Part shown: piece by piece, positions 1-9,120 of the stretch
Layout of the letters: each line of letters opens with the position of its first letter
Position numbering within the stretch: the first letter of the stretch is position 1
Origin: Pseudomonadota bacterium
GTDB taxonomy: Bacteria > Pseudomonadota > Gammaproteobacteria > Burkholderiales > Ferrovaceae
NCBI GenBank assembly: GCA_021832305.1
Contig: JAKBLB010000005.1
Coordinates: forward strand, 1-64,000
Direction: 5' to 3'
Length of the DNA: 64,000 nucleotides
The notes under the pieces: generated by a model
What the model was told of the DNA's origin: nothing
Database searches by the model: none
Seen by the model: the letters and a program-made list of their open reading frames with translations, nothing else
Translations under genes and position numbers: made by a program

Positions 1-2778
1 GAATACACCAAATCGTTGACCTCGCGCGGGTTCGTTGTCACCGAACAGGTCCGCATGTCGCCCACTTTGCTTGACTCTCCGCTAGCGCCGATTTATGCAG
101 AAAAAGATCAGGCCGGATTGACACTGTTGGATTACAACCAACGATTGCTCTATGTACTCCTGTCTCCGACACGGGTCTATACGAATTTCGATAGCATTCC
201 AAAAATATTGACCGACACGCTCCTGTTCATTGAGGATAAGGAATTGCTTGATAGCCGCTATCCGATGCGCAATCCTGCAGTCAACTGGAGTCGGCTTGAC
301 CGTGCGCTGTTCGATCAAGTTCTTCATGCCATTCATCGTCAACATGACACTCCCGGTGCCAGCACCCTGGTCACCCAGATAGAGAAATACCGCCACTCCC
401 CTGAGGGCCGTACTTCATCCATCCATGAAAAGTTTTTACAAATGGATTCTGCCTCGATCCGGTCCTACCTGAAGGGTATGGACAACATGGCGAACCGCCG
501 CCAAATTGTAGTGTCCTATTTGAACACGGTGCCCTTGACTGCAAGGATGGGCTATGGCGAAGTCAACGGATTGGGCGATGGAATGTGGATGTGGTATGGT
601 CGCGATTTTCATGAATTCAATCACCTATTGCAGATGCAGGGTGACGAATTTCTGCAACAGCGAGCCGAAGCCTATAAGCAGGCGTTATCTCTCATAATCG
701 CTCAGCGTCGACCTTCTTACTTTTTACGGGAAGGCTCGCCCGTACTGATGCGGATGACCAATCACTATTTGAGGCTGTTAGGGTCGGCTCATATCATCTC
801 GCCTGCATTACAAAGGGCATCGCTTGCGCTTCCACTTTACTTGAACCAAGGGCCATTGGTGCCGCAGGCGAATTCCTTTGTGTCCCACAAGGCCGCAAAT
901 CTGCTACGCAATAATTTGCTCTCTCTGCTTCACATCTCAAATCTGTATGCGCTGGACAGGATCGATCTGACTGCCAAAACAACCCTCGATGGCGATGCAC
1001 AGCGCGCCGTCACGAACTTGTTGCGACAAGTGCAAACGCCTACCGGTGCACGGACTGCCGGACTGTATGGCCATAATATGCTGGGAGAAGATGACAATCC
1101 CCGGCGCTTATCTTTCAGTTTTACCCTCTTCGAGCGCAGTTCCAATGCCAATTTGTTGCGAGTGCAAACCGACAATCTGGACCAACCTTTTGACATCAAC
1201 AGTGGAGCGCGCTTGAATCTGGGATCGACCTCCAAACTGCGCACCTTGGTCACTTACCTGGAAATCATGACTCAACTGCATCAATCCTATGCGGCCATGA
1301 ACCCGGGAGATCTACAGAAAATTCGTGCAGAATCACAAGATACATTGACCTGCTGGGCGCTGACCTATTTTGTCAACAATCCCCATGACAGTCTACAGAA
1401 CATGCTCGAAGCCGCCATGACTCGAACCTATTCAGGCGATCCATCAGAAGCATTTTTTACTGGCGGCGGATTACAGAAATTCAAGAACTTCGAGCCAGAA
1501 AAAGATAATAGAATCATGACAGTGCGAGAAGGTTTTCAGCACTCCGTCAATCTGGTATTCGTGCGCCTGATGCGCGACATCGTGCATTATTATGAAGCAC
1601 AGACGTTGAGTGCGGGGATAGTGAGCCTGACCAGGACACCTCCTTCCAACCGTAACACCGTAGCGGAAACAACCGAAGTTTCACTGAATCCATCTCAACA
1701 AACCCAACTGTCACTTTTTGCGGACCATGAAGGGCGTGAGTTTCTGCTTCGATTTTACAAGAAATACAGGGGAAAATCCCCTGACGAGATGGTACAAACC
1801 CTGATCGATGGGGTCCATGCCAGACCAAGGAATTTGGCTCTGTTATTTAGAAGCGTTGAACCTGAGGCCGGTTTTTCACAATTCACGGCCTTCATGCACA
1901 AGCAGTTACCCGAAGAGGAACTCGGTGAAAAATCCCTACAGGTCCTCTATGACAAGTTCTCTATTGAAAAGTACTCCCTGATGGACAGAGGTTATCTGGC
2001 CGGAATTCATCCCCTGGAATTGTGGTTGGTCGGCTATCTCTTTCACCACCCCAAGGCGACTCTGACGCAGTTGGTCGAAGCCAGCACCCAGCAACGCCAG
2101 GAAGTCTATCAGTGGCTATTCAAGAGCCATAATAAAAGAGTTCAAGAATCGCGCATTCATCAGATGCTGGAACTGGAGGCTTTTCAGATGATCGCCGCCG
2201 ATTGGCGTCATTTGGGTTATCCGTTCGAAGCCTTGACCCCTTCCTATGCCACCGCATTGGGGGCCTCCGGTGATCGCCCCGATTCCCTTGCGAAATTGAT
2301 GGGGATCATCGTCAATAAGGGTTTGTTGATGCCGATGGTGGAGTTGCGAGATTTGCAGTTTGCGAAGGGAACACCCTATGAGACTCATTTTGTCAATCAA
2401 CCCGCCACTGGAGTCAGGGTACTCCCTGTGGCAGTAACTGAAGTTGTGCGACGCTCCCTGATGGATGTGGTGCAGGACGGGACGGGCATCCGTCTGAAGG
2501 ATGGATTGGTGGAAAAAAATGGCCAGGTCATCGAGGTGGGTGGGAAAACGGGCACCGGAGACCAGCGTTTCGTCACCTATGCGCCCAACGGCAAATTGAT
2601 CGCCTCGCGCGCCGTGAATCGTTCCGCCACTTTCGTATTTTTGATCGGTGACCGATTTTTTGGCACCGTCACGGCCTATGTTCATGAACCCTATGCGGCA
2701 GACTACAAATTCACCAGTGCCATGACGGTGCAGTTATTAAAATCCTTGCTCCCAGTGTTGGATGTTCCATCCTCCTGA
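1..2778 (+). CDS. Bifunctional penicillin-binding protein (GT51 transglycosylase + transpeptidase), 5' truncated
   Basis: The reading frame is open from the first base of the window, so the true start lies upstream; the TTG at 16 is only where the ORF track begins. At least 925 residues are present. An ED pair and GASTLVTQ (roughly residues 70-120) resemble the GT51 glycosyltransferase motifs, followed by a YLNTVPL segment. The transpeptidase triad is complete: STSK near residue 404, SVN near 509 and KTGTG near 844. The protein should polymerise and cross-link peptidoglycan in the periplasm. It belongs to a long, divergent PBP1-like group annotated as transglycosylase domain-containing proteins; the GT51 motifs are less canonical than in PBP1a or PBP1b (the glutamate expected in ILExYLN is replaced: IVVSYLN). 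Family assignment is firm, exact role uncertain. Confidence 0.85.
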   Translation, partial: EYTKSLTSRGFVVTEQVRMSPTLLDSPLAPIYAEKDQAGLTLLDYNQRLLYVLLSPTRVYTNFDSIPKILTDTLLFIEDKELLDSRYPMRNPAVNWSRLDRALFDQVLHAIHRQHDTPGASTLVTQIEKYRHSPEGRTSSIHEKFLQMDSASIRSYLKGMDNMANRRQIVVSYLNTVPLTARMGYGEVNGLGDGMWMWYGRDFHEFNHLLQMQGDEFLQQRAEAYKQALSLIIAQRRPSYFLREGSPVLMRMTNHYLRLLGSAHIISPALQRASLALPLYLNQGPLVPQANSFVSHKAANLLRNNLLSLLHISNLYALDRIDLTAKTTLDGDAQRAVTNLLRQVQTPTGARTAGLYGHNMLGEDDNPRRLSFSFTLFERSSNANLLRVQTDNLDQPFDINSGARLNLGSTSKLRTLVTYLEIMTQLHQSYAAMNPGDLQKIRAESQDTLTCWALTYFVNNPHDSLQNMLEAAMTRTYSGDPSEAFFTGGGLQKFKNFEPEKDNRIMTVREGFQHSVNLVFVRLMRDIVHYYEAQTLSAGIVSLTRTPPSNRNTVAETTEVSLNPSQQTQLSLFADHEGREFLLRFYKKYRGKSPDEMVQTLIDGVHARPRNLALLFRSVEPEAGFSQFTAFMHKQLPEEELGEKSLQVLYDKFSIEKYSLMDRGYLAGIHPLELWLVGYLFHHPKATLTQLVEASTQQRQEVYQWLFKSHNKRVQESRIHQMLELEAFQMIAADWRHLGYPFEALTPSYATALGASGDRPDSLAKLMGIIVNKGLLMPMVELRDLQFAKGTPYETHFVNQPATGVRVLPVAVTEVVRRSLMDVVQDGTGIRLKDGLVEKNGQVIEVGGKTGTGDQRFVTYAPNGKLIASRAVNRSATFVFLIGDRFFGTVTAYVHEPYAADYKFTSAMTVQLLKSLLPVLDVPSS

Positions 2779-2900
2779 TGTAATGCTCGACAAGAATAAT
2801 TTACGGCATATTGCCACAAAGGAGGGGAAGCCTTTTCCGCAACGGCTGGGATGGCTTTGCGTCTTTCAGACTGGCTTGGGACCACATCTGATGTTTTGGT

Positions 2901-2933
2901 AAAAAAAAGCACCGGGTAAGAAGACCCCACTGC
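2901..2933 (-). terminator. Probable intrinsic terminator of tRNA-Asn
   Basis: On the minus strand an interrupted stem pairs GCA with TGC and GGGT with ACCC around a CTTCTT loop, directly followed by eight T. It lies about 22 bases past the 3' end of tRNA-Asn. The stem has an internal mismatch, so strength is uncertain, but the T8 run is clear. Confidence 0.6.
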
Positions 2934-2955
2934 CTGATTTCTCGTGAATTCGTTT

Positions 2956-3031
2956 TGGCTCCCCGACCAGGGCTCGAACCTGGGACCTGCGGATTAACAG
3001 TCCGTCGCTCTACCGACTGAGCTATCAGGGA
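2956..3031 (-). tRNA. tRNA-Asn (anticodon GTT)
   Basis: The reverse complement begins TCCCTGATAGCTCAG, has a seven-base anticodon loop with GTT, the GGTTCGAGCC T-arm, and ends with an encoded CCA. The 76-base cloverleaf pairs fully at the acceptor (TCCCTGA with TCGGGGA, including G-T pairing). A promoter and a terminator flank it, so it appears to be a single-gene transcription unit. Confidence 0.96.
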
Positions 3032-3046
3032 ACAATCAAGACCAGA

Positions 3047-3075
3047 ATTCTATCAGGAACCCGTGAGCATGACAA
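3047..3075 (-). promoter_or_regulatory. Sigma-70-type promoter for tRNA-Asn
   Basis: Minus strand: TTGTCA at 3075-3070, a 17-base spacer, then TAGAAT at 3052-3047. Each hexamer matches the consensus in five of six positions. The expected transcript start falls about nine bases before the mature tRNA 5' end. Confidence 0.7.
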
Positions 3076-3098
3076 GGCCCAAGCAATGAACATCGCCG

Positions 3099-4796
3099 TC
3101 AGTTGGAATCTTCCTGTGCGATGGCATTGACTTGATACTGACTGCCGGAAGGCGTCATCAGCACATCGATGTTGTCTCCATTGCCAAATCCCGATGGCAA
3201 GGAAACCCCGCTGCCGAATACCAGATGAAGACCGTTCAGATCGAAACTATTCCCTCCCAAAACATAATCGTAGACGACCCCACTGATTTCTAAGGTACCT
3301 GAAGGAAGATTGGGATTCGTGATATTCCAGAAACTGACCCCATAAGCCGACAACGTCTGCGGAGAGGCCGCAGTGGCTTCCACTTCCACAAGGGTGCCAT
3401 TGACCAGGTTGGCGACAGTCCCGTTGCTAAAGGAAGCAACAGCCGACAATGTCACCTGCTGCGGAGAACCGCTGAACGGTGTGAGGGTAAACGTTCCCTG
3501 GGAAGGGTTATATTGGCTGACCTTCCCCAGATAGTCCACTACCTCATCTACGGGGGGGCTGGGATAGACCGTAATGGAACTTGCCAGGACCATATTCCCC
3601 TGAAGGGTCCCCTGCAGGGCGACATAGGCATTTTCTTGCAAGGCAGATAACGGGGCGGCGGTGCCATTGGCAGAGGTGAGTACCGTTCCACTGTTCGTGA
3701 TGACCGGAGTCCCTCGAATGACAAAGTTCCCCGTTGAGATAAATTCACTGATGGTTCCCGACAAGGTGACAGGTGTCTGGATATAGGGAGTCAGCGTTTG
3801 GACGGAAACCTCACCCGTCGTGGAATCGATGACCCCCTTGAGCGTAACGTACTGACCTGCCGTTACTCCTCCCTGATTGATGCCATTGACCAGAACCCCA
3901 TCCACTTGAAACTGATTTCCCTGCACGGCCGACACCAGACCAGACAGCGTGATATTGCCGCTCATGCCCGGCAAGACCGTGCTGACCTGAAGGGATCCGG
4001 CAACTAAAGGCGTGGTTCCGGAGGGCGTCTGACTCCAGATATTGACCCATTGTCCATTCCTGAGTGCTCCTACGCCCAGCGTTTGATTTGAAAATGGACT
4101 GGAGAACCGGGTACTGGCATTGAAAGAGAACGGAATTCCATTGACCGTGAAAGTATTCTGGGACGGATTCCATTGGGCCAAAGGACCGCTGACCCGGGTG
4201 AAGGGAAGGTTGCCGGGCATCAACTTGATCAGTGTGGCCTGAACAAAAGGCGTTCCGGAGGCGGTGACCCCTGGTACGCCTTGCACTTGCACCATATCGT
4301 TGAGTTGTATGGCACCCATGCCCGCATATCCGATGAAAAAGGTATTCGGCAGGGAGGGCGCAGTAGAATTCACAACGACTTCCATGCCATTGACGGTCAA
4401 AGTGCCTGCCATCGGATTGACACTCGTCACCAACCCTACCAGCGCCGGGTTGATCCATACTGAAACTGGATTGCCCCGGGCATCGGTCTGAATATTCAGT
4501 TGACCTCCCAAAGGGACTTTCATGGCGGTGACCGGGACACTGGGTTGGGTGGTGGATTCTGCTGCGTATCGGGGGGTGGCGCTATTGTAGGCAATCCCAT
4601 CCATCACCAGGCTGCCAAACCCCGTAACCGTTCCGGCAACCACTCCGGTTCCCCCGGTTCCTACCCCGCCGGCCACCTGAGTCCCACCGCCACAGGAACT
4701 CAGGATGAAAATCAGTAAGGATAGTCCCGCCTTGTTCAGCACTTCGCTCGAGACTTTCAGATTCCGGAAACGGAGAGAAAGCATGGAAGAATTCAC
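3099..4796 (-). CDS. DUF5666-type repeat lipoprotein
   Basis: A 565-residue predicted lipoprotein: a hydrophobic segment ends in a lipobox (LSSC, with the cysteine followed by GGG), then a glycine-rich linker. The rest is built from about seven copies of a roughly 70-residue beta-rich module with a recurring pattern such as GTLTVNGMEV, NTFTVNGIPF, NQFQVDGVLV and NSFDLNGLHL, as in DUF5666 proteins. It is likely anchored on the periplasmic side of a membrane. The start is GTG at 4796, nine bases after the DUF6502 stop; an in-frame ATG four codons later is an alternative. The function of DUF5666 is not established. Co-transcription with the DUF6502 gene is likely. Confidence 0.75.
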   Translation of the reverse strand: MNSSMLSLRFRNLKVSSEVLNKAGLSLLIFILSSCGGGTQVAGGVGTGGTGVVAGTVTGFGSLVMDGIAYNSATPRYAAESTTQPSVPVTAMKVPLGGQLNIQTDARGNPVSVWINPALVGLVTSVNPMAGTLTVNGMEVVVNSTAPSLPNTFFIGYAGMGAIQLNDMVQVQGVPGVTASGTPFVQATLIKLMPGNLPFTRVSGPLAQWNPSQNTFTVNGIPFSFNASTRFSSPFSNQTLGVGALRNGQWVNIWSQTPSGTTPLVAGSLQVSTVLPGMSGNITLSGLVSAVQGNQFQVDGVLVNGINQGGVTAGQYVTLKGVIDSTTGEVSVQTLTPYIQTPVTLSGTISEFISTGNFVIRGTPVITNSGTVLTSANGTAAPLSALQENAYVALQGTLQGNMVLASSITVYPSPPVDEVVDYLGKVSQYNPSQGTFTLTPFSGSPQQVTLSAVASFSNGTVANLVNGTLVEVEATAASPQTLSAYGVSFWNITNPNLPSGTLEISGVVYDYVLGGNSFDLNGLHLVFGSGVSLPSGFGNGDNIDVLMTPSGSQYQVNAIAQEDSN

Positions 4797-4805
4797 CGAG
4801 AAGAA

Positions 4806-5696
4806 TCACTGTCCATGAGTTTCATCCTCTTGAACAGAGGGCGACTCAGACAGGGGCGCATCCCAGAAATAGGATCCAAAACGAATTCGGTGCAAGGCCC
4901 GCGGATCTTGTCGTTCCTTCTCGTAGAGCAGACTGCCCTCACGGATTATTTCGCTACGCATCTGGGACCAGAGTTTTTGAGAGAGTTGGGCAAGTTTGGC
5001 CGCAGATTCTGGGGTCAGCCCGCTGACGAAGACGCTTTGTTCCAAGCGAGGCTCGTGACCTTTGATATTACTGACGGCGGTGGACACATGATCCCCCAGA
5101 TTTCCTGAAAATAATTCCATGAGTTCGGCGGAACCCGCTGGAGGCACAAATCCCCGGGGAGAAGGAATGACCCAGTCTTGACCCTGTTTTTTCTTGATGG
5201 TCACCAATCCCAGGCGAACCAATTCAGAAAGCACTGTGTAGGGATGGACATCTTGAGTGATCTGACGCACCAGTGTTTCAAAGGAGATTTCGTCACCAAT
5301 ACGTAACAAGGGTTTGGGGTTTTTGAAGCGATCGCGATAGAGTGGATTTTGTATCCAATGAGAGAATACCTGACTACTCAAGGAAACTTTTCGCGCAATT
5401 CGATCGCCCATGCCGTTTTCACGCCAATAACGCACATCCTTGCGATGAACACCGCTCAGTAAACTCAGGGCAGAGTCCGTATCTTTGCAGTGTGCTTCCT
5501 CGAGTTCACTTTGAGCTTGTTCAATGAAGGTTTGCTTGAGTACCGCAGCAAAACGCACATAATCCACCCCGCAGGAGAGGAGCAGGCGTATCATTGGGGC
5601 CATGATGTGGGTCACAGCCTCCAGCGCGTCCTCGGCAGCAGGAAGCGTGGCACTGGACGGGCTTGGAGAGGGAAGTTGACGCGGAGGTCTGCCCAT
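4806..5696 (-). CDS. DUF6502 family protein
   Basis: A soluble protein of about 296 residues. The segment AVTHIMAPMIRLLLSCGVDYVRFAAVLKQTF and the following HRKDVRYWRENG region match DUF6502 proteins, which look like DNA-binding regulators but are uncharacterised. The ORF track starts at a TTG (5738), but that TTG is part of a TTGACA hexamer that could be a -35 element, so I prefer the ATG at 5696; no good ribosome binding site supports either. It is transcribed just ahead of the DUF5666 lipoprotein gene with only nine bases between, which suggests a functional pair. It diverges from the MgtC-like gene. Confidence 0.7.
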   Translation of the reverse strand: MGRPPRQLPSPSPSSATLPAAEDALEAVTHIMAPMIRLLLSCGVDYVRFAAVLKQTFIEQAQSELEEAHCKDTDSALSLLSGVHRKDVRYWRENGMGDRIARKVSLSSQVFSHWIQNPLYRDRFKNPKPLLRIGDEISFETLVRQITQDVHPYTVLSELVRLGLVTIKKKQGQDWVIPSPRGFVPPAGSAELMELFSGNLGDHVSTAVSNIKGHEPRLEQSVFVSGLTPESAAKLAQLSQKLWSQMRSEIIREGSLLYEKERQDPRALHRIRFGSYFWDAPLSESPSVQEDETHGQ

Positions 5697-5789
5697 GGCG
5701 ATGGATTGGCTAAGTAGTGTGGTTTTTCGAGTTGTCAAGATTCATTATTTAGCATTTTAACAGACTTTCAACGATTGTCATTTCCTACC

Positions 5790-7076
5790 ATGTCTCAACT
5801 ACATCTTTTCCTCCTGGAATTATCCTCCCAACTCGGTACCCGTTTCCTGTTGGTGGTCTGCCTGGGGTTTTTGACCGGACTGGAATTCCGCGAATATCTT
5901 CTCACGCGCCACCTGGAACATCCGCTGGCCATGGGTTCATCCCGTACTTATGCATTTATCGCAGCACTGGGATTTCTTCTCTATTATCTGAATCCGACAG
6001 GTCTGCTCTATCTCGGTGGCATGGTGTTTCTGATCACGTTGTTCGTGCAGTTCTATCATCATAAATTGCAGGTGGGTCAGAAAGGTATCCATCAATTCCT
6101 GATTGGCATGCTGGTCTATACCTATGGGCCGAGTTCTCAATTTTTTCCACTCTGGTTCCTGATCCTGATTTTTGTCAGCGTGGTCCTGATTCTGGGCGCC
6201 CGCCCCCTGACCCATCACTTGATTGCGACCATGGATCGCCTGGAATTGCTGACTTTATCCAAATTCCTGCTACTCTCTGCAGTGATCCTTCCCCTCTTGC
6301 CCAAAGAATACCCGTTCAAAAACGTACCCCTCACACCCTTTTCGGTATGGATGGCGGTTGTCGTGATTTCCGCTATTTCCTATGCAGGCTATCTGTTGCG
6401 CCGCTATGTGTTCAAGAGAAGCGGCTATCTGCTGACTGGACTGCTTGGGGGAATCTACTCCAGCACAGCCACCATTGTGGTCTTGGCTCGGGCCTCGGCG
6501 CCCCCCTCCGCCTCTCTCGCCCAGATCCATGGGGGGATTCTGAGCGCTGTGGGCATGATGTATGGCCGATTGTTGTTGTTGGTCCTATTGATGGCTCCCA
6601 TGCTGCTTCCGTATTGTGCCTTGCCTCTTCTCGGAGGCGGCATGATTGCCTTGGGTCTTGCCTGGCTCAGCCAACGCAAAACAGACAGGAAAACCCCCGA
6701 TGCCTTGGACAATATATCCAGCGACAACCCTCTGGCGCTGCGTACGGCATTGCTTTTTGCTCTTCTGTTCGTGCTCATGACGGTCCTGACCCATTTTGTC
6801 CTGCAGGATTTTGGCTCAGGTGGAATAGAAGTTTTAGCCTTGGTGATCGGTTTTACCGACATCAATCCTTTCGTCATGTCATTGCTCAACAATTCGCACC
6901 ATGATCTGGCTCTCACGCAGAGTGCGGGCGCCCTGGTCATGGCGGCGGGCAGCAATATCCTGTTGGAAAGCGGATATACCCTGATTTTGGGGAACCACGC
7001 GCGCAATCGGGGGATTTTTCTGAAACTATTCGGACTGGGAGGAGCAACCTTGCTCTTCGGGCTCGGGATATTCTGA
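5790..7076 (+). CDS. MgtC/SapB-DUF4010 family integral membrane protein
   Basis: About 428 residues with roughly a dozen hydrophobic segments. The N-terminal part (LVVCLGFLTGLEFRE) is MgtC-like, and the C-terminal part (LTGLLGGIYSSTATIVVLARAS, then FTDINPFVMSLL) is the DUF4010 domain. The family is found in the inner membrane; substrate and role are unknown. ATG at 5790 is preferred over the upstream TTG at 5775; neither has a clear Shine-Dalgarno sequence. It converges on the GH57 gene with a 17-base gap that holds no evident terminator. Confidence 0.8.
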   Translation: MSQLHLFLLELSSQLGTRFLLVVCLGFLTGLEFREYLLTRHLEHPLAMGSSRTYAFIAALGFLLYYLNPTGLLYLGGMVFLITLFVQFYHHKLQVGQKGIHQFLIGMLVYTYGPSSQFFPLWFLILIFVSVVLILGARPLTHHLIATMDRLELLTLSKFLLLSAVILPLLPKEYPFKNVPLTPFSVWMAVVVISAISYAGYLLRRYVFKRSGYLLTGLLGGIYSSTATIVVLARASAPPSASLAQIHGGILSAVGMMYGRLLLLVLLMAPMLLPYCALPLLGGGMIALGLAWLSQRKTDRKTPDALDNISSDNPLALRTALLFALLFVLMTVLTHFVLQDFGSGGIEVLALVIGFTDINPFVMSLLNNSHHDLALTQSAGALVMAAGSNILLESGYTLILGNHARNRGIFLKLFGLGGATLLFGLGIF

Positions 7077-7093
7077 AGAATTCACGCGTTTCG

Positions 7094-9109
7094 TCAACTT
7101 GACCATGCCGTCAGGGTCATCAACAGTTTCCGGACCGGCACCGCAAAATCGGTAAAGGTCAACGTCACAGCCTGCATGATTTTTTCAAAACCGGCTTCCG
7201 ATTGAGAAACACTGTGGCAGGGACGAGAAATAACCCGACAGGGTACATCGCAACATAGGGTGATGCCTCCTCCCAGAACCTCATCGCGCAGGATCAACTG
7301 GGTCACCCCGTTGAGTTCGATGTCCTGACCAAATCCCCCAGGAATGCTTCCATTGAATTCGAAACGACCCGCCGGGCCATCGCAACTGGGCATGACCAGA
7401 TTGAGTTCAATTTCGAACGTTGACCAGAACACAGGATCGGGATGCTCGTAGCGTACCAGCAACGCGTGCTCCAGAAGAGAAATTTCTTTATGGACCCCCT
7501 CCTGTGCCCTGCCCAGGAATTTTACCCCTGAATCCGTTTCACACCCACGGATTTCATCATATTCCAGCAGAAGTCGTTCTCCATCCGTCCGGGAATAGTC
7601 GGTAAAAAGTGCGCGCCGAGTTGAATCGAAGATCAAGTCCCCGGCAGTCAGGCGATGTCTGAACTGCACCTTTTCGTGGGGATTTCCGACGCCCGTGGTG
7701 GCGTTCGCCTCCTCCACGGGTTGAGTCAGAACTTTGGCATGGTAATGCTCCCGCTGACGAGTCAGCGTATCTGCAAAATTATGGGCCAGTTCGTAGACGT
7801 CCAACTCCAGCACATGGGCTGGACCACCCCCGGCAATGATCGCTTGAATCTTGCCATTCTGGAGAATCACTTCATCGTTGCCGTCCAGATCCAGATCGTA
7901 GTGGGCCAATGCAGGACGCGGGTGATGCCGGTCGAGATCCTCCTCCAGTTGTAGCAGGGCGCGATACAGGGCGCGTCGCAGATGCGGAAGATAAAGTCCT
8001 CCGAACAAACCGTGCCAGTAGGCGTCATTGGCTTGAGTTTCATACAGCAGACGACGGCGTTCAGCGGTCTGCTGTAGCGCAGGCAGCGCGTGGAAACGGG
8101 TAGACAGTCCCAGCATCCGTTTATGCAGGTGATTGGCTTCCGGATAGCGCATCATGAAGTTTCGCCAGATCCCGCCGCGCAAAAAAGGTCGATCCTGAAT
8201 ATAGGTCTGCTCATTCCGTGCCCGTTCCACCAGATAGGCATAATGCTCTCCGGCTTGGGCTGGCAAGGTCCACTCATTCATTTCGATGTACGAGGTGGTG
8301 GGCAGATAAACCGGCCCCCGGGTTGCATTCTGGGCATGGTAACGCGCATAGGTCATGGGTTCGATGAAGGGAGAATTGAGAACCCCCTGGATGAATTGTT
8401 CCAGCCACCCCTTTTCGTAGACCCATTCATAGGTTTCCGGCCAGATACCAAATTTTTCGATGTCATCAAAATAGATCGCGGCTTCCATGCGATCATCCCG
8501 CGCCATACCCTCCAGATAACCGACGACTTCGTTGGCCGGTGTAAAGGGAATACGGTAGCGCAGTCCCTCGGCAATGGGGAATATGTCGAGTCTTTCCCCG
8601 CCCTCCTCCGTACTGAAATAACCATTCAGACGTTCTGCGGGCACGCCGGCACAAAGAAAATGATAATCGTCCACCGTGACATAGCGTACCCCACTCTGGT
8701 GTAGCGCGGATACCACGGAAGATTCCCAGACCCGTTCGGTAAGCCAGGAACCCTGCGGTTCCACACCGAAACAATCGTGGATTCGTTGGGACAGGAATTG
8801 CACCTGACCCCGTCGGTCTGCCTCGGGAATGGCAGCCAGGACCGGCTCGGCATAACCCGCCGTAAAGAGTTCGGCTTGCCCACGCCGCACCATGATTTTG
8901 AGCAATTCCATATCTTCCGGGTCATGGATCAACCATTGGTCCAGCAACCAACCACTGACGTGCAGGGCGAAGGGAAATTCCGGAAAACGGGCCATCAGGC
9001 GCAAAAAAGGGCCATAACACCGCCGATGGGCATCGGCCAGGACAGAAGGGAAGTTGCCGACGGGTTGATGTGCATGGACCCCCATCAGGAAAGCGATTTT
9101 TTTTGGCAT
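7094..9109 (-). CDS. GH57 4-alpha-glucanotransferase / alpha-amylase
   Basis: 671 residues. The N-terminal GH57 barrel opens with the HAHQPVGNF motif; the predicted nucleophile is Glu125 in WLTERVWE and the acid/base Asp lies near residue 215 in YFDDIEKFG, at the same spacing as in characterised GH57 4-alpha-glucanotransferases. The C-terminal half matches the DUF1925/DUF1926 beta-rich domains typical of that subgroup. It should rearrange or hydrolyse alpha-1,4-glucans in the cytoplasm. It is the last of three leftward genes with glgC and a second GH57 gene, 11 bases downstream of the latter, which places it in glycogen-type metabolism. Whether transferase or hydrolase activity dominates cannot be told. 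Confidence 0.88.
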   Translation of the reverse strand: MPKKIAFLMGVHAHQPVGNFPSVLADAHRRCYGPFLRLMARFPEFPFALHVSGWLLDQWLIHDPEDMELLKIMVRRGQAELFTAGYAEPVLAAIPEADRRGQVQFLSQRIHDCFGVEPQGSWLTERVWESSVVSALHQSGVRYVTVDDYHFLCAGVPAERLNGYFSTEEGGERLDIFPIAEGLRYRIPFTPANEVVGYLEGMARDDRMEAAIYFDDIEKFGIWPETYEWVYEKGWLEQFIQGVLNSPFIEPMTYARYHAQNATRGPVYLPTTSYIEMNEWTLPAQAGEHYAYLVERARNEQTYIQDRPFLRGGIWRNFMMRYPEANHLHKRMLGLSTRFHALPALQQTAERRRLLYETQANDAYWHGLFGGLYLPHLRRALYRALLQLEEDLDRHHPRPALAHYDLDLDGNDEVILQNGKIQAIIAGGGPAHVLELDVYELAHNFADTLTRQREHYHAKVLTQPVEEANATTGVGNPHEKVQFRHRLTAGDLIFDSTRRALFTDYSRTDGERLLLEYDEIRGCETDSGVKFLGRAQEGVHKEISLLEHALLVRYEHPDPVFWSTFEIELNLVMPSCDGPAGRFEFNGSIPGGFGQDIELNGVTQLILRDEVLGGGITLCCDVPCRVISRPCHSVSQSEAGFEKIMQAVTLTFTDFAVPVRKLLMTLTAWSS

Positions 9110-9120
9110 GACAGACTCGT

